Assembly (NCBI GenBank): GCA_016934225.1
Contig: JAFGTH010000217.1
Coordinates: 1-5,982, forward strand
Direction: 5' to 3'
Length of the DNA: 5,982 nt
From: Lentisphaerota bacterium
GTDB taxonomy: Bacteria; Verrucomicrobiota; Kiritimatiellia; UBA8416; JAFGTH01
Shown: piece by piece, positions 1-5,982 of the stretch
Position numbering within the stretch: the first letter of the stretch is position 1
Layout of the letters: the number at the start of each line of letters is the position of its first letter
Position numbers and translations under genes: made by a program
The notes under the pieces: generated by a model
Database searches by the model: none
The model's input: the letters and a program-made list of their open reading frames with translations, nothing else
What the model was told of the DNA's origin: nothing

Positions 1-971
1 AATTTAACAGTCTCTCCACATTGTTTGCGTTCCAGAAGTTCTGAAAAGATTAACGTGTTGTCGTCAACATTGATTGTGCCGTCATCTGCGATTCTATGTC
101 CGTCAATTGATAAAAGGACATCACCATTTTTGAGATGTGTTATTGCGCTACCAAACGGATCAACATAATAAACTACCACTCCGGACATTTGATCTGTCAT
201 GAGAAGTTGTTCGCGCATGGCCGGATTTCTGGTATCCATGAATCCAATGCCAAGTTCCGGATAGCCGTGATAAATGCCATCGGCAATATCATCGAGGAAA
301 TGACGCAAAACCGGCACTGGAATGCCGTATCCGATATTTTCAGCATTGGAGAGACCCTGGAACGCCAAACCCACGACATGATTATTCAGCATGACCGGCC
401 CGCCGCTGTTCCCTGGATTAACTGCGGCGTCAACCTGTATTACCAAATGGTAATCCACCCCGCTGTGAGTATAGACATTATAGTCCAGTCTTGAGACTAC
501 TCCTTTTGTAATGGATAGTTTGGATCCGCCGGCAGGATATCCTATCACAGTTACTGTATCATTCAGCGTCGGCAGTGTATTGGCAAATGTCAATGCTTCA
601 GTATTTTCGTAAAATGAAAGGTCTTCCACGACGAGTGTGGCCAAATCGCAGTCATGCCCGATAAATTCGACAACGGCATCATACATTCGGGCGTCGTCGT
701 TCTTCTGTACCTGCAGAAATTTGGCGTCTGAGACCACATGCGCATTGGTTAGTATTCGTTTTCCGTCTATTATAAATCCGGTGCCTGTAGCGGAGATGGG
801 CCGGCCTCCCTGCCAAGGCATTGTATGATCTTCTCGCTGGAATACAACATGCACTTTTACGACGGCGCTAAACGCGGCATCAAAATTTGAAGTTGCCGGG
901 CAAGCGGCGGCGAACAAAATATACAGGAATGCCACCCATTTTACACTTGATCCGGCTTTAGCAGTTGCCAT
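1..971 (-). CDS. Exported trypsin-like serine protease with PDZ domain, HtrA/Deg family (3' end outside window)
   Basis: The minus-strand reading frame stays open from an ATG at 969-971 to the left edge, giving 323 residues with no stop. Residues 1-28 look like a signal peptide: Lys5 and Lys11, then a hydrophobic stretch at about 12-23, with possible cleavage near Ala23 or Ser28. The protease domain spans about 35-230 with a complete catalytic triad: His78 in TNAHVV, Asp109 in HDCDLATL and Ser189 in VNPGNSGGP. The motif ENIGYGIPVPVLRHFL follows at 211-226. A PDZ domain begins near 238 (GVVVYYVDPFGSA, then NGDVLLSIDG) and runs off the edge. The order and motifs match bacterial relatives of plant DEG9-type proteases, usually around 500 residues, so a C-terminal part of perhaps 150-180 residues is missing from view. 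Known role of the family: ATP-independent degradation of damaged proteins; a periplasmic location is inferred. The start is supported by AAAAGG seven bases upstream. Family assignment is firm; substrate is unknown. Confidence 0.93.
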   Translation of the reverse strand, partial: MATAKAGSSVKWVAFLYILFAAACPATSNFDAAFSAVVKVHVVFQREDHTMPWQGGRPISATGTGFIIDGKRILTNAHVVSDAKFLQVQKNDDARMYDAVVEFIGHDCDLATLVVEDLSFYENTEALTFANTLPTLNDTVTVIGYPAGGSKLSITKGVVSRLDYNVYTHSGVDYHLVIQVDAAVNPGNSGGPVMLNNHVVGLAFQGLSNAENIGYGIPVPVLRHFLDDIADGIYHGYPELGIGFMDTRNPAMREQLLMTDQMSGVVVYYVDPFGSAITHLKNGDVLLSIDGHRIADDGTINVDDNTLIFSELLERKQCGETVK

Positions 972-978
972 AAAATTA

Positions 979-984
979 CCTTTT
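979..984 (-). promoter_or_regulatory. Ribosome binding site of the Deg-type protease
   Basis: On the minus strand AAAAGG lies seven bases before the ATG at 969-971. This purine-rich, Shine-Dalgarno-like site at normal spacing supports that start codon, which also gives a well-formed signal peptide. Confidence 0.6.
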
Positions 985-1025
985 CTAGCTTCAAGGAAAC
1001 TGTGGTATGGGCATTGCAGAACGAG

Positions 1026-1031
1026 ATTATA
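1026..1031 (-). promoter_or_regulatory. Candidate -10 element for the Deg-type protease gene
   Basis: The minus strand carries a perfect TATAAT hexamer in the 154-bp spacer between the barrel gene and the protease gene. Transcription would start near position 1019, giving a leader of roughly 48 bases that includes the SD-like site. No good -35 hexamer is visible 16-18 bases upstream; the nearest similar sequence, TTAACG, is 22 bases away. The element suggests the protease can be transcribed separately from the upstream barrel gene. This rests on one hexamer only. Confidence 0.4.
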
Positions 1032-1125
1032 TGCGTATTAAGCGGCGTGCCACCGTTAATTTCTTACGCACACGTCCATCATTAAAAAATCGGCTGCTTT
1101 TCCTGCTTTGGCGACTGTTTCGTCA

Positions 1126-1647
1126 TCAAAAAAGGTAGTTCAGCCATGCGCCAAACTCAATGTCCGCGAAGTCGAAACGTGAAATATCACCGAAATTATC
1201 AACCACATAGTAAGCTTTAATATCCAATTGCACGGCCGAAAATGGTACTCGAATGCCTAGAATAGCTTGCCAATAGATGTTTTCCCAGCCTCCGCCGTCT
1301 ATGGAATCACGCACATATGGTTTCAGGAAACCAAGGCCAACCAACCAACCGCCATCGCGAAAGATAAGATTCAATTGCGGGATAACGACATAATCCACCG
1401 TATTACTTGTGCCAGATGGGTTAGGGCTATATTCAGCCATAATTTCCCATGATCCGGAAGCGTCACTGAATTGATACCCTATGCCATACCCAATGTCACC
1501 GTTTCCAAACGGCAGGTTATTAATAATAATGCTGTTGGAATGTTGTCTAACGCCAAACGTCACTGCCGATTCGTCCGCCTTTGTCATGCTCGTGATGAAC
1601 ATCAAACCAATGAGCATTAAAGACAACAATTTTATGCTGCGAATCAT
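1126..1647 (-). CDS. Small predicted outer-membrane beta-barrel protein, family not recognised
   Basis: This is a complete 173-residue frame ending in TGA. Residues 1-24 form a typical signal peptide: Arg3 and Lys6, a hydrophobic core at 7-18, and a probable signal peptidase I cut after Thr-Lys-Ala24. The mature part of about 149 residues shows alternating hydrophobic/polar stretches that can be read as eight strands: VTFGVRQ, DIGYGIGYQF, SWEIMAEYSP, VDYVVIPQLNLIF, GWLVGLGFLKPYV, IYWQAILGIRVPF, VQLDIKAYYVV and FADIEFGAWLNYLF. It is rich in Gly and aromatics and ends in Phe, the usual last residue recognised by the BAM machinery. The size fits an eight-stranded barrel of the OmpX/OmpW/PagL size class, but I see no PagL-type His-Ser pair or other catalytic motif, so no enzyme function is proposed. 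The gene lies upstream of the protease on the same strand and divergent to ileS. No Shine-Dalgarno site precedes the ATG. A downstream Met11 start is less likely because it would remove the positive N-region. Confidence 0.8.
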   Translation of the reverse strand: MIRSIKLLSLMLIGLMFITSMTKADESAVTFGVRQHSNSIIINNLPFGNGDIGYGIGYQFSDASGSWEIMAEYSPNPSGTSNTVDYVVIPQLNLIFRDGGWLVGLGFLKPYVRDSIDGGGWENIYWQAILGIRVPFSAVQLDIKAYYVVDNFGDISRFDFADIEFGAWLNYLF

Positions 1648-1654
1648 GTAAAGG

Positions 1655-1684
1655 ATACTATTTCATGTCTCAATCTGTTTGCAA
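1655..1684 (-). promoter_or_regulatory. Candidate promoter of the beta-barrel gene
   Basis: Minus-strand TTGCAA (1679-1684) and TAGTAT (1655-1660) are separated by 18 bases and resemble sigma70-type -35 and -10 boxes. The -10 box ends only seven bases before the ATG at 1645-1647, so transcription would begin at or next to the start codon. That fits the lack of a ribosome binding site. The hexamers are imperfect and no experiment supports them. Confidence 0.3.
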
Positions 1685-1716
1685 GAGATATGTTTTTAGA
1701 AAAAATGATAGTTTTG

Positions 1717-1742
1717 TTGATGATAGTCATGTCTTGATGATA
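1717..1742 (+). repeat. Short direct repeat in the ileS upstream region
   Basis: TTGATGATA occurs exactly twice, at 1717-1725 and 1734-1742, with a 17-base period. A shorter related ATGATAGT occurs at 1705-1712 and again at 1720-1727. The copies overlap the candidate ileS promoter, so they could be operator half-sites, or simply low-complexity chance repeats. Confidence 0.5.
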
Positions 1743-1746
1743 TGGT
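1717..1746 (+). promoter_or_regulatory. Candidate promoter of ileS
   Basis: TTGATG (1717-1722) and TATGGT (1741-1746), 18 bases apart, could be -35 and -10 boxes. The start would fall near 1753, leaving a leader of about 27 bases containing the ribosome binding site. The -10 match is only moderate. No T-box or other long leader structure fits in the 132-bp spacer. Confidence 0.3.
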
Positions 1747-1768
1747 GCGTCCTGTCGCATGTAGTATT

Positions 1769-1773
1769 GGGAG
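1769..1773 (+). promoter_or_regulatory. Ribosome binding site of ileS
   Basis: GGGAG is followed by six bases and then the ATG at 1780. This is a good Shine-Dalgarno match at normal spacing and fixes the ileS start, whose N-terminal sequence also aligns with the usual beginning of the family. Confidence 0.75.
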
Positions 1774-1779
1774 CACGAA

Positions 1780-4700
1780 ATGTACGAATCCGTTTCCAAC
1801 AAACCTGATTTTGCCCGCATGGAAGAAACGATTTTAGGGTTCTGGGCTAGCCGTGATATTTTTAAGAAGTCATTGAACGCACACGGTAATTCGCCGGAAT
1901 TTGTGTTCTATGATGGGCCTCCATTTGCAACAGGGCTTCCACATTATGGACATCTATTGGCTGGAACCATTAAGGATATCGTGCCCAGGTATCAATCCAT
2001 GCGCGGTCGCTACGTAGAGCGCCGATTCGGATGGGATTGCCATGGCTTGCCGGTCGAATACGAAGTCGAGCAGGATCTGAACATCAGCGGAAAAACGGAA
2101 ATTGAAAAGCTTGGCGTTGCGGTCTTTAACGAAAAGTGTAGAAACATTGTACTCAGATATACTGAAGAATGGCGTAAGACCGTTACGAGAATGGGCCGGT
2201 GGGTGGATTTTGATCACGACTACAAGACCATGGATCTGTCCTACATGGAGTCAATATGGTGGGTGTTCAAACAACTTTGGGAAAAACAGTTGATCTATGA
2301 AGGTCGAAAGATACTACCGTACTGCCCGAGATGTGCGACGCCCCTGTCAAATTTCGAGACTAATCAAGGTTATCAGGATGTGATAGATCCTGCCATAACT
2401 GTCCGATTCAAGCTGCGGGACGAACCCAATGCCTTTATTCTCGCATGGACAACCACGCCATGGACATTGCCGTCCAACATGGCATTGGCTGTCGGGGCCG
2501 ACATTACGTATGCGCGTGTCAAGGAGCGTGACGCGGTGTACTACATGGCAGCCGACAGAGTCTCAGATTACTACAAGAGCGCTGATGCGTACGATGAATT
2601 GACCGTATTGAAGGGCTCGGACTTGTCGGGAAGGGAGTATGAAGAACTATTCACATATTTCAGTTCCGAACGAGCGAATGGAGCGTTCCGCATAGTGACT
2701 GCGGATTTCGTCAGCACCGAAGACGGGACGGGAGTCGTACACGTGGCGCCCGGATTTGGAGAAGACGATTATAGATTAGGGTTGAATGCCGGCATTCCAA
2801 CCGTGTGCCCGGTTGATTCCGAGGGGAAATTTCTACCCGAGATAACGGATTACGTTGGACGAGAAGTCAAAGAGACCGATGCCGACATAATCAAACGGCT
2901 TAAGGATGAAGGGAAACTTGTTCGCAAAACCACAATCAAACACAGTTACCCGCATTGCTGGCGTTGCGAAACACCATTAATCTACAAAGCAATTACGACG
3001 TGGTTCGTGAAGGTGGAGGCTATCAAAGACCGATTGATTGCCGCCAATAAACAAGTACATTGGATTCCTGAACACCTTCAACAAGGCCGGTTCGGAAAAT
3101 GGATCGAAGGCGCCAGAGATTGGGCGATCTCGCGAAACCGGTATTGGGGCACTCCATTGCCTGTTTGGCAAAGCGAAGACGGAGCCGAGAGTATCTGTGT
3201 GGGGTCCATAGAAGAACTTGAAAAATTATCCGGTCGAAAAATCTCTGATCTGCATAAGCATTTTGTTGATATCTTGGAGATTCCGTCTCGAAACGGCGGG
3301 CCGCCGTTAAAACGAGTTCCTGAAGTTCTTGACTGCTGGTTCGAAAGTGGCGCAATGCCGTACGCGCAGGCGCATTATCCGTTTGAGAATAAAGCGCATT
3401 TTGAGGCACATTTCCCATCTGATTTCATTGCCGAAGGTTTGGATCAGACACGAGGCTGGTTCTACACATTGATGGTGTTATCTGTTGCGCTTTTTGACAA
3501 ACCAGCATTCCAAAACGTTGTGGTGAACGGATTGGTATTGGCAGAAGACGGCAAGAAAATGAGCAAACGGCTCAAGAACTATCCAGACCCGTCATATATG
3601 ATCGGTGCATATGGCGCCGATGCTCTGCGGCTATACATGATAAATTCGCCGGTAGTACGGGCGGAAGATCTGCGTTTCTCGGAAGAAGGTGTCAAACACC
3701 TGTTGCGGCATATACTTATTCCACTTTGGAATGCATACAGTTTTTTTGTCACATACGCCAACATTGACAACTGGACGGCAAAAGATACGGGAATATCCGA
3801 AAGCGATAATGTGCTGGACCGATGGATAAGAAGTTCGCTCGAAAGCTTAATTGCCAGCGTAACGGAGGCTATGGACGTCTATGATTTGCAGCGCTCTGTT
3901 CGGCCGTTTATAATTTTTATTGAGGATCTTACTAACTGGTACATACGCAGAAGTCGCCGACGTTTCTGGAAATCTCAGGATGATACTGATAAAATACATG
4001 CGTATGAAACACTTCACTATGTTCTCCTCCAGCTTTCGCTGGTTGCGGCGCCCTTTGTTCCTTTCATAAGCGAAAACATATACCGCAATTTACGCACATC
4101 CGAAATGCCGGAATCGGTACACCTATGCGATTTTCCCACTGCAGAAAGCAAAAATCGCGACATCAAACTTGAAGAGACTATGCACAACATAATGACGGTT
4201 GTGAAACTGGGACGAATTCTCAGATCCGAGCATAACCTGAAAGTCAGACAGCCGCTTTCGCTTATGCATGTGGTATGTCGTGATCCAGAAGTCACAGCCG
4301 AAATTAAATCGTTACAGGCAATAGTCCTCGACGAATTGAACATAAAGGGCCTAAGTTTTGATGCCAAAGTTACTCAGTTTGCAACAATCAATGCCAAGGC
4401 CGATTTCAAGAAATTAGGGCCGCGGCTCGGCGCCATGATGAAAAATACCGCGAAAGCCATTACGGAAATGGATGTTAGCCGTATGGAAACTCTTGCCGAC
4501 GGACATTCTATATCTTTGTCGGTAGCCGGGAGCACCGTGGAAATAAACGCGGATGATGTGGTCATTGAATTGGTCCCGCGCGAAGGTATTGTTGTGGCTT
4601 CGGAAGGCTCGATAGTTGTAGCGCTCGAGACAAATATTACGGAAGAACTGATGAGAGAAGGATTAGCGCGCGAATTTGTCAACAAGGTGCAAAATATGAG

Positions 4701-4908
4701 AAAGACAGACAATCTGGAGGTCACGCAACGAATCTCTTTGTTGATACATGCGGACAACGATCTCAAACAAGCGCTTTCCCTGCACACCGATTATATTTCT
4801 GCCGAAACTTTATGCATAAGCATTGAATTCTCGCAGGACATTCCAGAAAACGCTACGAATTGGCAGGTTAATGATCACTCTTGCGCGATATTGCTGAGCC
4901 GCGCATAG
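1780..4908 (+). CDS. ileS: Isoleucyl-tRNA synthetase, type 2 (IleRS2), complete
   Basis: A cytoplasmic class Ia synthetase that joins isoleucine to tRNA-Ile using ATP and hydrolyses misactivated valine products. It has 1042 residues, normal for the long IleRS2 type. The Rossmann catalytic core carries the HIGH-type signature as HYGH at 55-58 and KMSKR at 593-597. The inserted editing domain (about 200-400) has the Thr-rich TTTPW at 224-228 and DGTGVVHVAPGFGEDD at 315-330, with Asp329 the likely editing aspartate. Two Cys pairs, C182/C185 and C393/C396, look like zinc sites. SRNRYWGTP (451-459), LDCWFESG (517-524) and EGLDQTRGWFYTL (552-564) complete the core. The anticodon-binding domain is at about 678-830, followed by a type-2 linker (KLGRILRSEHNLKVRQPL, 809-826) and a C-terminal tail domain to 1042 of the kind seen in IleRS2 rather than the E. 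coli Zn-finger tail. All catalytic motifs are intact. Known for the type: IleRS2 enzymes are often much less sensitive to mupirocin. Its 3' end overlaps deoB by 41 bp on the opposite strand. Confidence 0.98.
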   Translation: MYESVSNKPDFARMEETILGFWASRDIFKKSLNAHGNSPEFVFYDGPPFATGLPHYGHLLAGTIKDIVPRYQSMRGRYVERRFGWDCHGLPVEYEVEQDLNISGKTEIEKLGVAVFNEKCRNIVLRYTEEWRKTVTRMGRWVDFDHDYKTMDLSYMESIWWVFKQLWEKQLIYEGRKILPYCPRCATPLSNFETNQGYQDVIDPAITVRFKLRDEPNAFILAWTTTPWTLPSNMALAVGADITYARVKERDAVYYMAADRVSDYYKSADAYDELTVLKGSDLSGREYEELFTYFSSERANGAFRIVTADFVSTEDGTGVVHVAPGFGEDDYRLGLNAGIPTVCPVDSEGKFLPEITDYVGREVKETDADIIKRLKDEGKLVRKTTIKHSYPHCWRCETPLIYKAITTWFVKVEAIKDRLIAANKQVHWIPEHLQQGRFGKWIEGARDWAISRNRYWGTPLPVWQSEDGAESICVGSIEELEKLSGRKISDLHKHFVDILEIPSRNGGPPLKRVPEVLDCWFESGAMPYAQAHYPFENKAHFEAHFPSDFIAEGLDQTRGWFYTLMVLSVALFDKPAFQNVVVNGLVLAEDGKKMSKRLKNYPDPSYMIGAYGADALRLYMINSPVVRAEDLRFSEEGVKHLLRHILIPLWNAYSFFVTYANIDNWTAKDTGISESDNVLDRWIRSSLESLIASVTEAMDVYDLQRSVRPFIIFIEDLTNWYIRRSRRRFWKSQDDTDKIHAYETLHYVLLQLSLVAAPFVPFISENIYRNLRTSEMPESVHLCDFPTAESKNRDIKLEETMHNIMTVVKLGRILRSEHNLKVRQPLSLMHVVCRDPEVTAEIKSLQAIVLDELNIKGLSFDAKVTQFATINAKADFKKLGPRLGAMMKNTAKAITEMDVSRMETLADGHSISLSVAGSTVEINADDVVIELVPREGIVVASEGSIVVALETNITEELMREGLAREFVNKVQNMRKTDNLEVTQRISLLIHADNDLKQALSLHTDYISAETLCISIEFSQDIPENATNWQVNDHSCAILLSRA

Positions 4909-5982
4909 CAGCAAGCGGGATTTTAATAAAGCTAACACCGTTATCCATTTCCCCAACACCGAAAAATTTGGCAAGCGATTGTGCAATGTCATAAAAACCG
5001 TTTCGTAATCCCAGCGAATGACCTTTTACGGCTGGAGACAACAGGAGCAATGGTACAATCTCGCGTGTATGATCAGTTCCTTTGAATGTCGGATCGTTCC
5101 CGTGATCAGCGGTAATAATAAGAATATCATTGTCTCGCATAAGGTTGTTGAGTTCTCCTAAAAAACAGTCGGCAGCAACTAAAGCATCGGCATATCCGCG
5201 CGGATCACGTCTGTGTCCGTACAGCATGTCAAAGTCTATTAGATTCGCGAAAACCAAACCGTTGAAGTTGCTGCGAGCCAGTTGCAAGACTATCCGCTGA
5301 GCGTCTTGGTTGTTCTCGACATGATTGGAAGTGGTTATTCCTTTACCATCGAAGATGTCATCGAGTTTGCCGACCGTAATAACTTCAAATCCGGCACTTG
5401 ATAATTTGTCGAGTATTGTCGGACCGGGCAGGGGATAAGAGTAGTCTCGTCTGTTTTCCGTTCGAATAAAAGCCCCGGGCTTTCCGAGGAATGGTCTGGC
5501 AATGACCCGACCAATTCGATAGCTGTTGCACAATTCGCGGGCAATTTTGCAAGCCGCATAAAGTTCGTTAAGCGGTATAACGTGTTCATGCGCTGCTATC
5601 TGGAAGACGGAATCAGCACTTGTGTAAACAATCCAAGCGCCGTTTTTCATTTGTTGTTCACCGAATTCTGCGATCACGGCCGTTCCGCTTGCAGAGCGGT
5701 TGCACATAACGTCACGCCCGGTAGAGACGGAAAAGGCTTGGATTAATTCGTCCGGGAATGACGGATAATCTTTGTGGAACACCTGAAATCCTTCTTTCAG
5801 CACAAGACCGGCAATTTCCCAATGCCCCGTGGTTGTGTCCTTACCCTGCGAAACTTCAAGCATGGCTCCGTAACTTGCGGTCGGTTCTGTCACGGGATCA
5901 ATTCCTTGAATTTCAAGTCCATTTGGCACGAGGGATGGAATGTTGCCAAGCCCCATGACTTGAAGGTTTGGCAGCGATATTC
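4868..5982 (-). CDS. deoB: Phosphopentomutase DeoB (N-terminus outside window)
   Basis: It interconverts (deoxy)ribose 1-phosphate and 5-phosphate in nucleoside salvage, in the cytoplasm, using Mn2+. The frame is open at the right edge, so 370 residues are visible, beginning ISLPNLQVMGLGNI. By recalled alignment with Bacillus DeoB about 43 residues are missing, including the first metal-binding Asp. Counting from the Met at 5954-5956, which is internal and not the start: the nucleophile is Thr41 in GKDTTTGHWE; other family motifs are SASGT (88-92), YTSADSVFQIAAHE (111-124) and GRVIARPF (149-156); metal ligands are Asp243 and His248 (DFDMLYGH), Asp284-His285 (TADHGNDP) and His296 (GTDHTRE). 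These are the alkaline-phosphatase superfamily ligands and all are present. The order, with the cap domain between the nucleophile and the later ligands, fits DeoB rather than the related cofactor-independent phosphoglycerate mutase. The usual end, near SFIKIPLAA, is followed by about 13 extra residues ending RKSDH, which lie largely in the overlap with ileS. Confidence 0.97.
   Translation of the reverse strand, partial: ISLPNLQVMGLGNIPSLVPNGLEIQGIDPVTEPTASYGAMLEVSQGKDTTTGHWEIAGLVLKEGFQVFHKDYPSFPDELIQAFSVSTGRDVMCNRSASGTAVIAEFGEQQMKNGAWIVYTSADSVFQIAAHEHVIPLNELYAACKIARELCNSYRIGRVIARPFLGKPGAFIRTENRRDYSYPLPGPTILDKLSSAGFEVITVGKLDDIFDGKGITTSNHVENNQDAQRIVLQLARSNFNGLVFANLIDFDMLYGHRRDPRGYADALVAADCFLGELNNLMRDNDILIITADHGNDPTFKGTDHTREIVPLLLLSPAVKGHSLGLRNGFYDIAQSLAKFFGVGEMDNGVSFIKIPLAAMRGSAISRKSDH
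4891..4924 (+). terminator. Weak candidate terminator at the end of ileS
   Basis: Around the ileS stop codon, TTGCTG (4891-4896) can pair with CAGCAA (4909-4914), and alternatively CCGC (4899-4902) with GCGG (4915-4918). The second stem is followed by GATTTT. Stems are only four to six pairs with 12-base loops and the T-run is four bases, so this is a marginal intrinsic terminator. It lies inside the deoB coding sequence on the other strand. Confidence 0.2.

Noticed and set aside
135..494. Plus-strand open frame of 119 codons
   Set aside because: It lies wholly antisense to the protease catalytic domain, which has an intact triad, and its translation shows no domain or signal. Shadow frame.
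1085..1125. Intrinsic terminator after the barrel gene, suggested by a T-run on the minus strand
   Set aside because: The six T residues are not preceded by a stable GC-rich stem; only two- or three-pair hairpins can be drawn.
1648..1779. T-box riboswitch upstream of ileS
   Set aside because: The spacer to the divergent gene is only 132 bp, and no T-box sequence or antiterminator/terminator pair is visible.
3023..3418. Minus-strand open frame of 131 codons inside ileS
   Set aside because: It is antisense to conserved catalytic motifs of ileS, with no recognisable protein features. Shadow frame.
4374..4787. Minus-strand open frame of 137 codons inside the 3' part of ileS
   Set aside because: The translation is Ser/Thr-rich without domain features and the plus strand is clearly the coding one. 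Shadow frame.
5954..5956. Met codon as the true start of deoB
   Set aside because: The frame continues upstream to the window edge with family-typical sequence (ISLPNLQV), and the first metal-binding Asp segment would be missing, so the true start is outside the window.

Overview
This window carries four protein-coding genes and almost no other detectable structure. From left to right they are: a 3'-truncated exported HtrA/Deg-type serine protease (minus strand), a small predicted outer-membrane beta-barrel protein (minus), a complete type-2 isoleucyl-tRNA synthetase, ileS (plus), and a 5'-truncated phosphopentomutase, deoB (minus). I see no tRNA, rRNA, CRISPR array, insertion sequence or phage-like gene. 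It reads as ordinary chromosomal housekeeping DNA.

The host is probably a diderm (Gram-negative-type) bacterium. The 173-aa protein has a signal peptide, about eight amphipathic strands and a C-terminal Phe, which is the usual form of an outer-membrane barrel. The protease resembles the bacterial relatives of plant DEG9-type proteases, and the synthetase is of the long IleRS2 type. By eye, base composition is moderate and even across all four genes, with no sign of recent transfer. I cannot name a phylum with confidence; a member of the PVC group, such as Kiritimatiellota, is a weak impression from protein style only.

Layout: 1-971, protease (continues past the left edge); 972-1125, spacer with a consensus -10 hexamer and an SD-like site for the protease; 1126-1647, beta-barrel gene; 1648-1779, a compact divergent promoter region between the barrel gene and ileS with short direct repeats; 1780-4908, ileS; 4868-5982, deoB, whose 3' end overlaps the 3' end of ileS tail-to-tail by 41 bp.

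The genes do not form an obvious pathway. The two envelope genes are on the same strand and could be co-transcribed, but the protease has its own plausible promoter. ileS (translation) and deoB (pentose phosphate/nucleoside salvage) are convergent neighbours linked only by the overlap. The observations most worth following up are the unclassified barrel protein, its possible leaderless transcript, the repeated motif in the ileS promoter and the ileS/deoB overlap. I found no convincing new multi-gene system.
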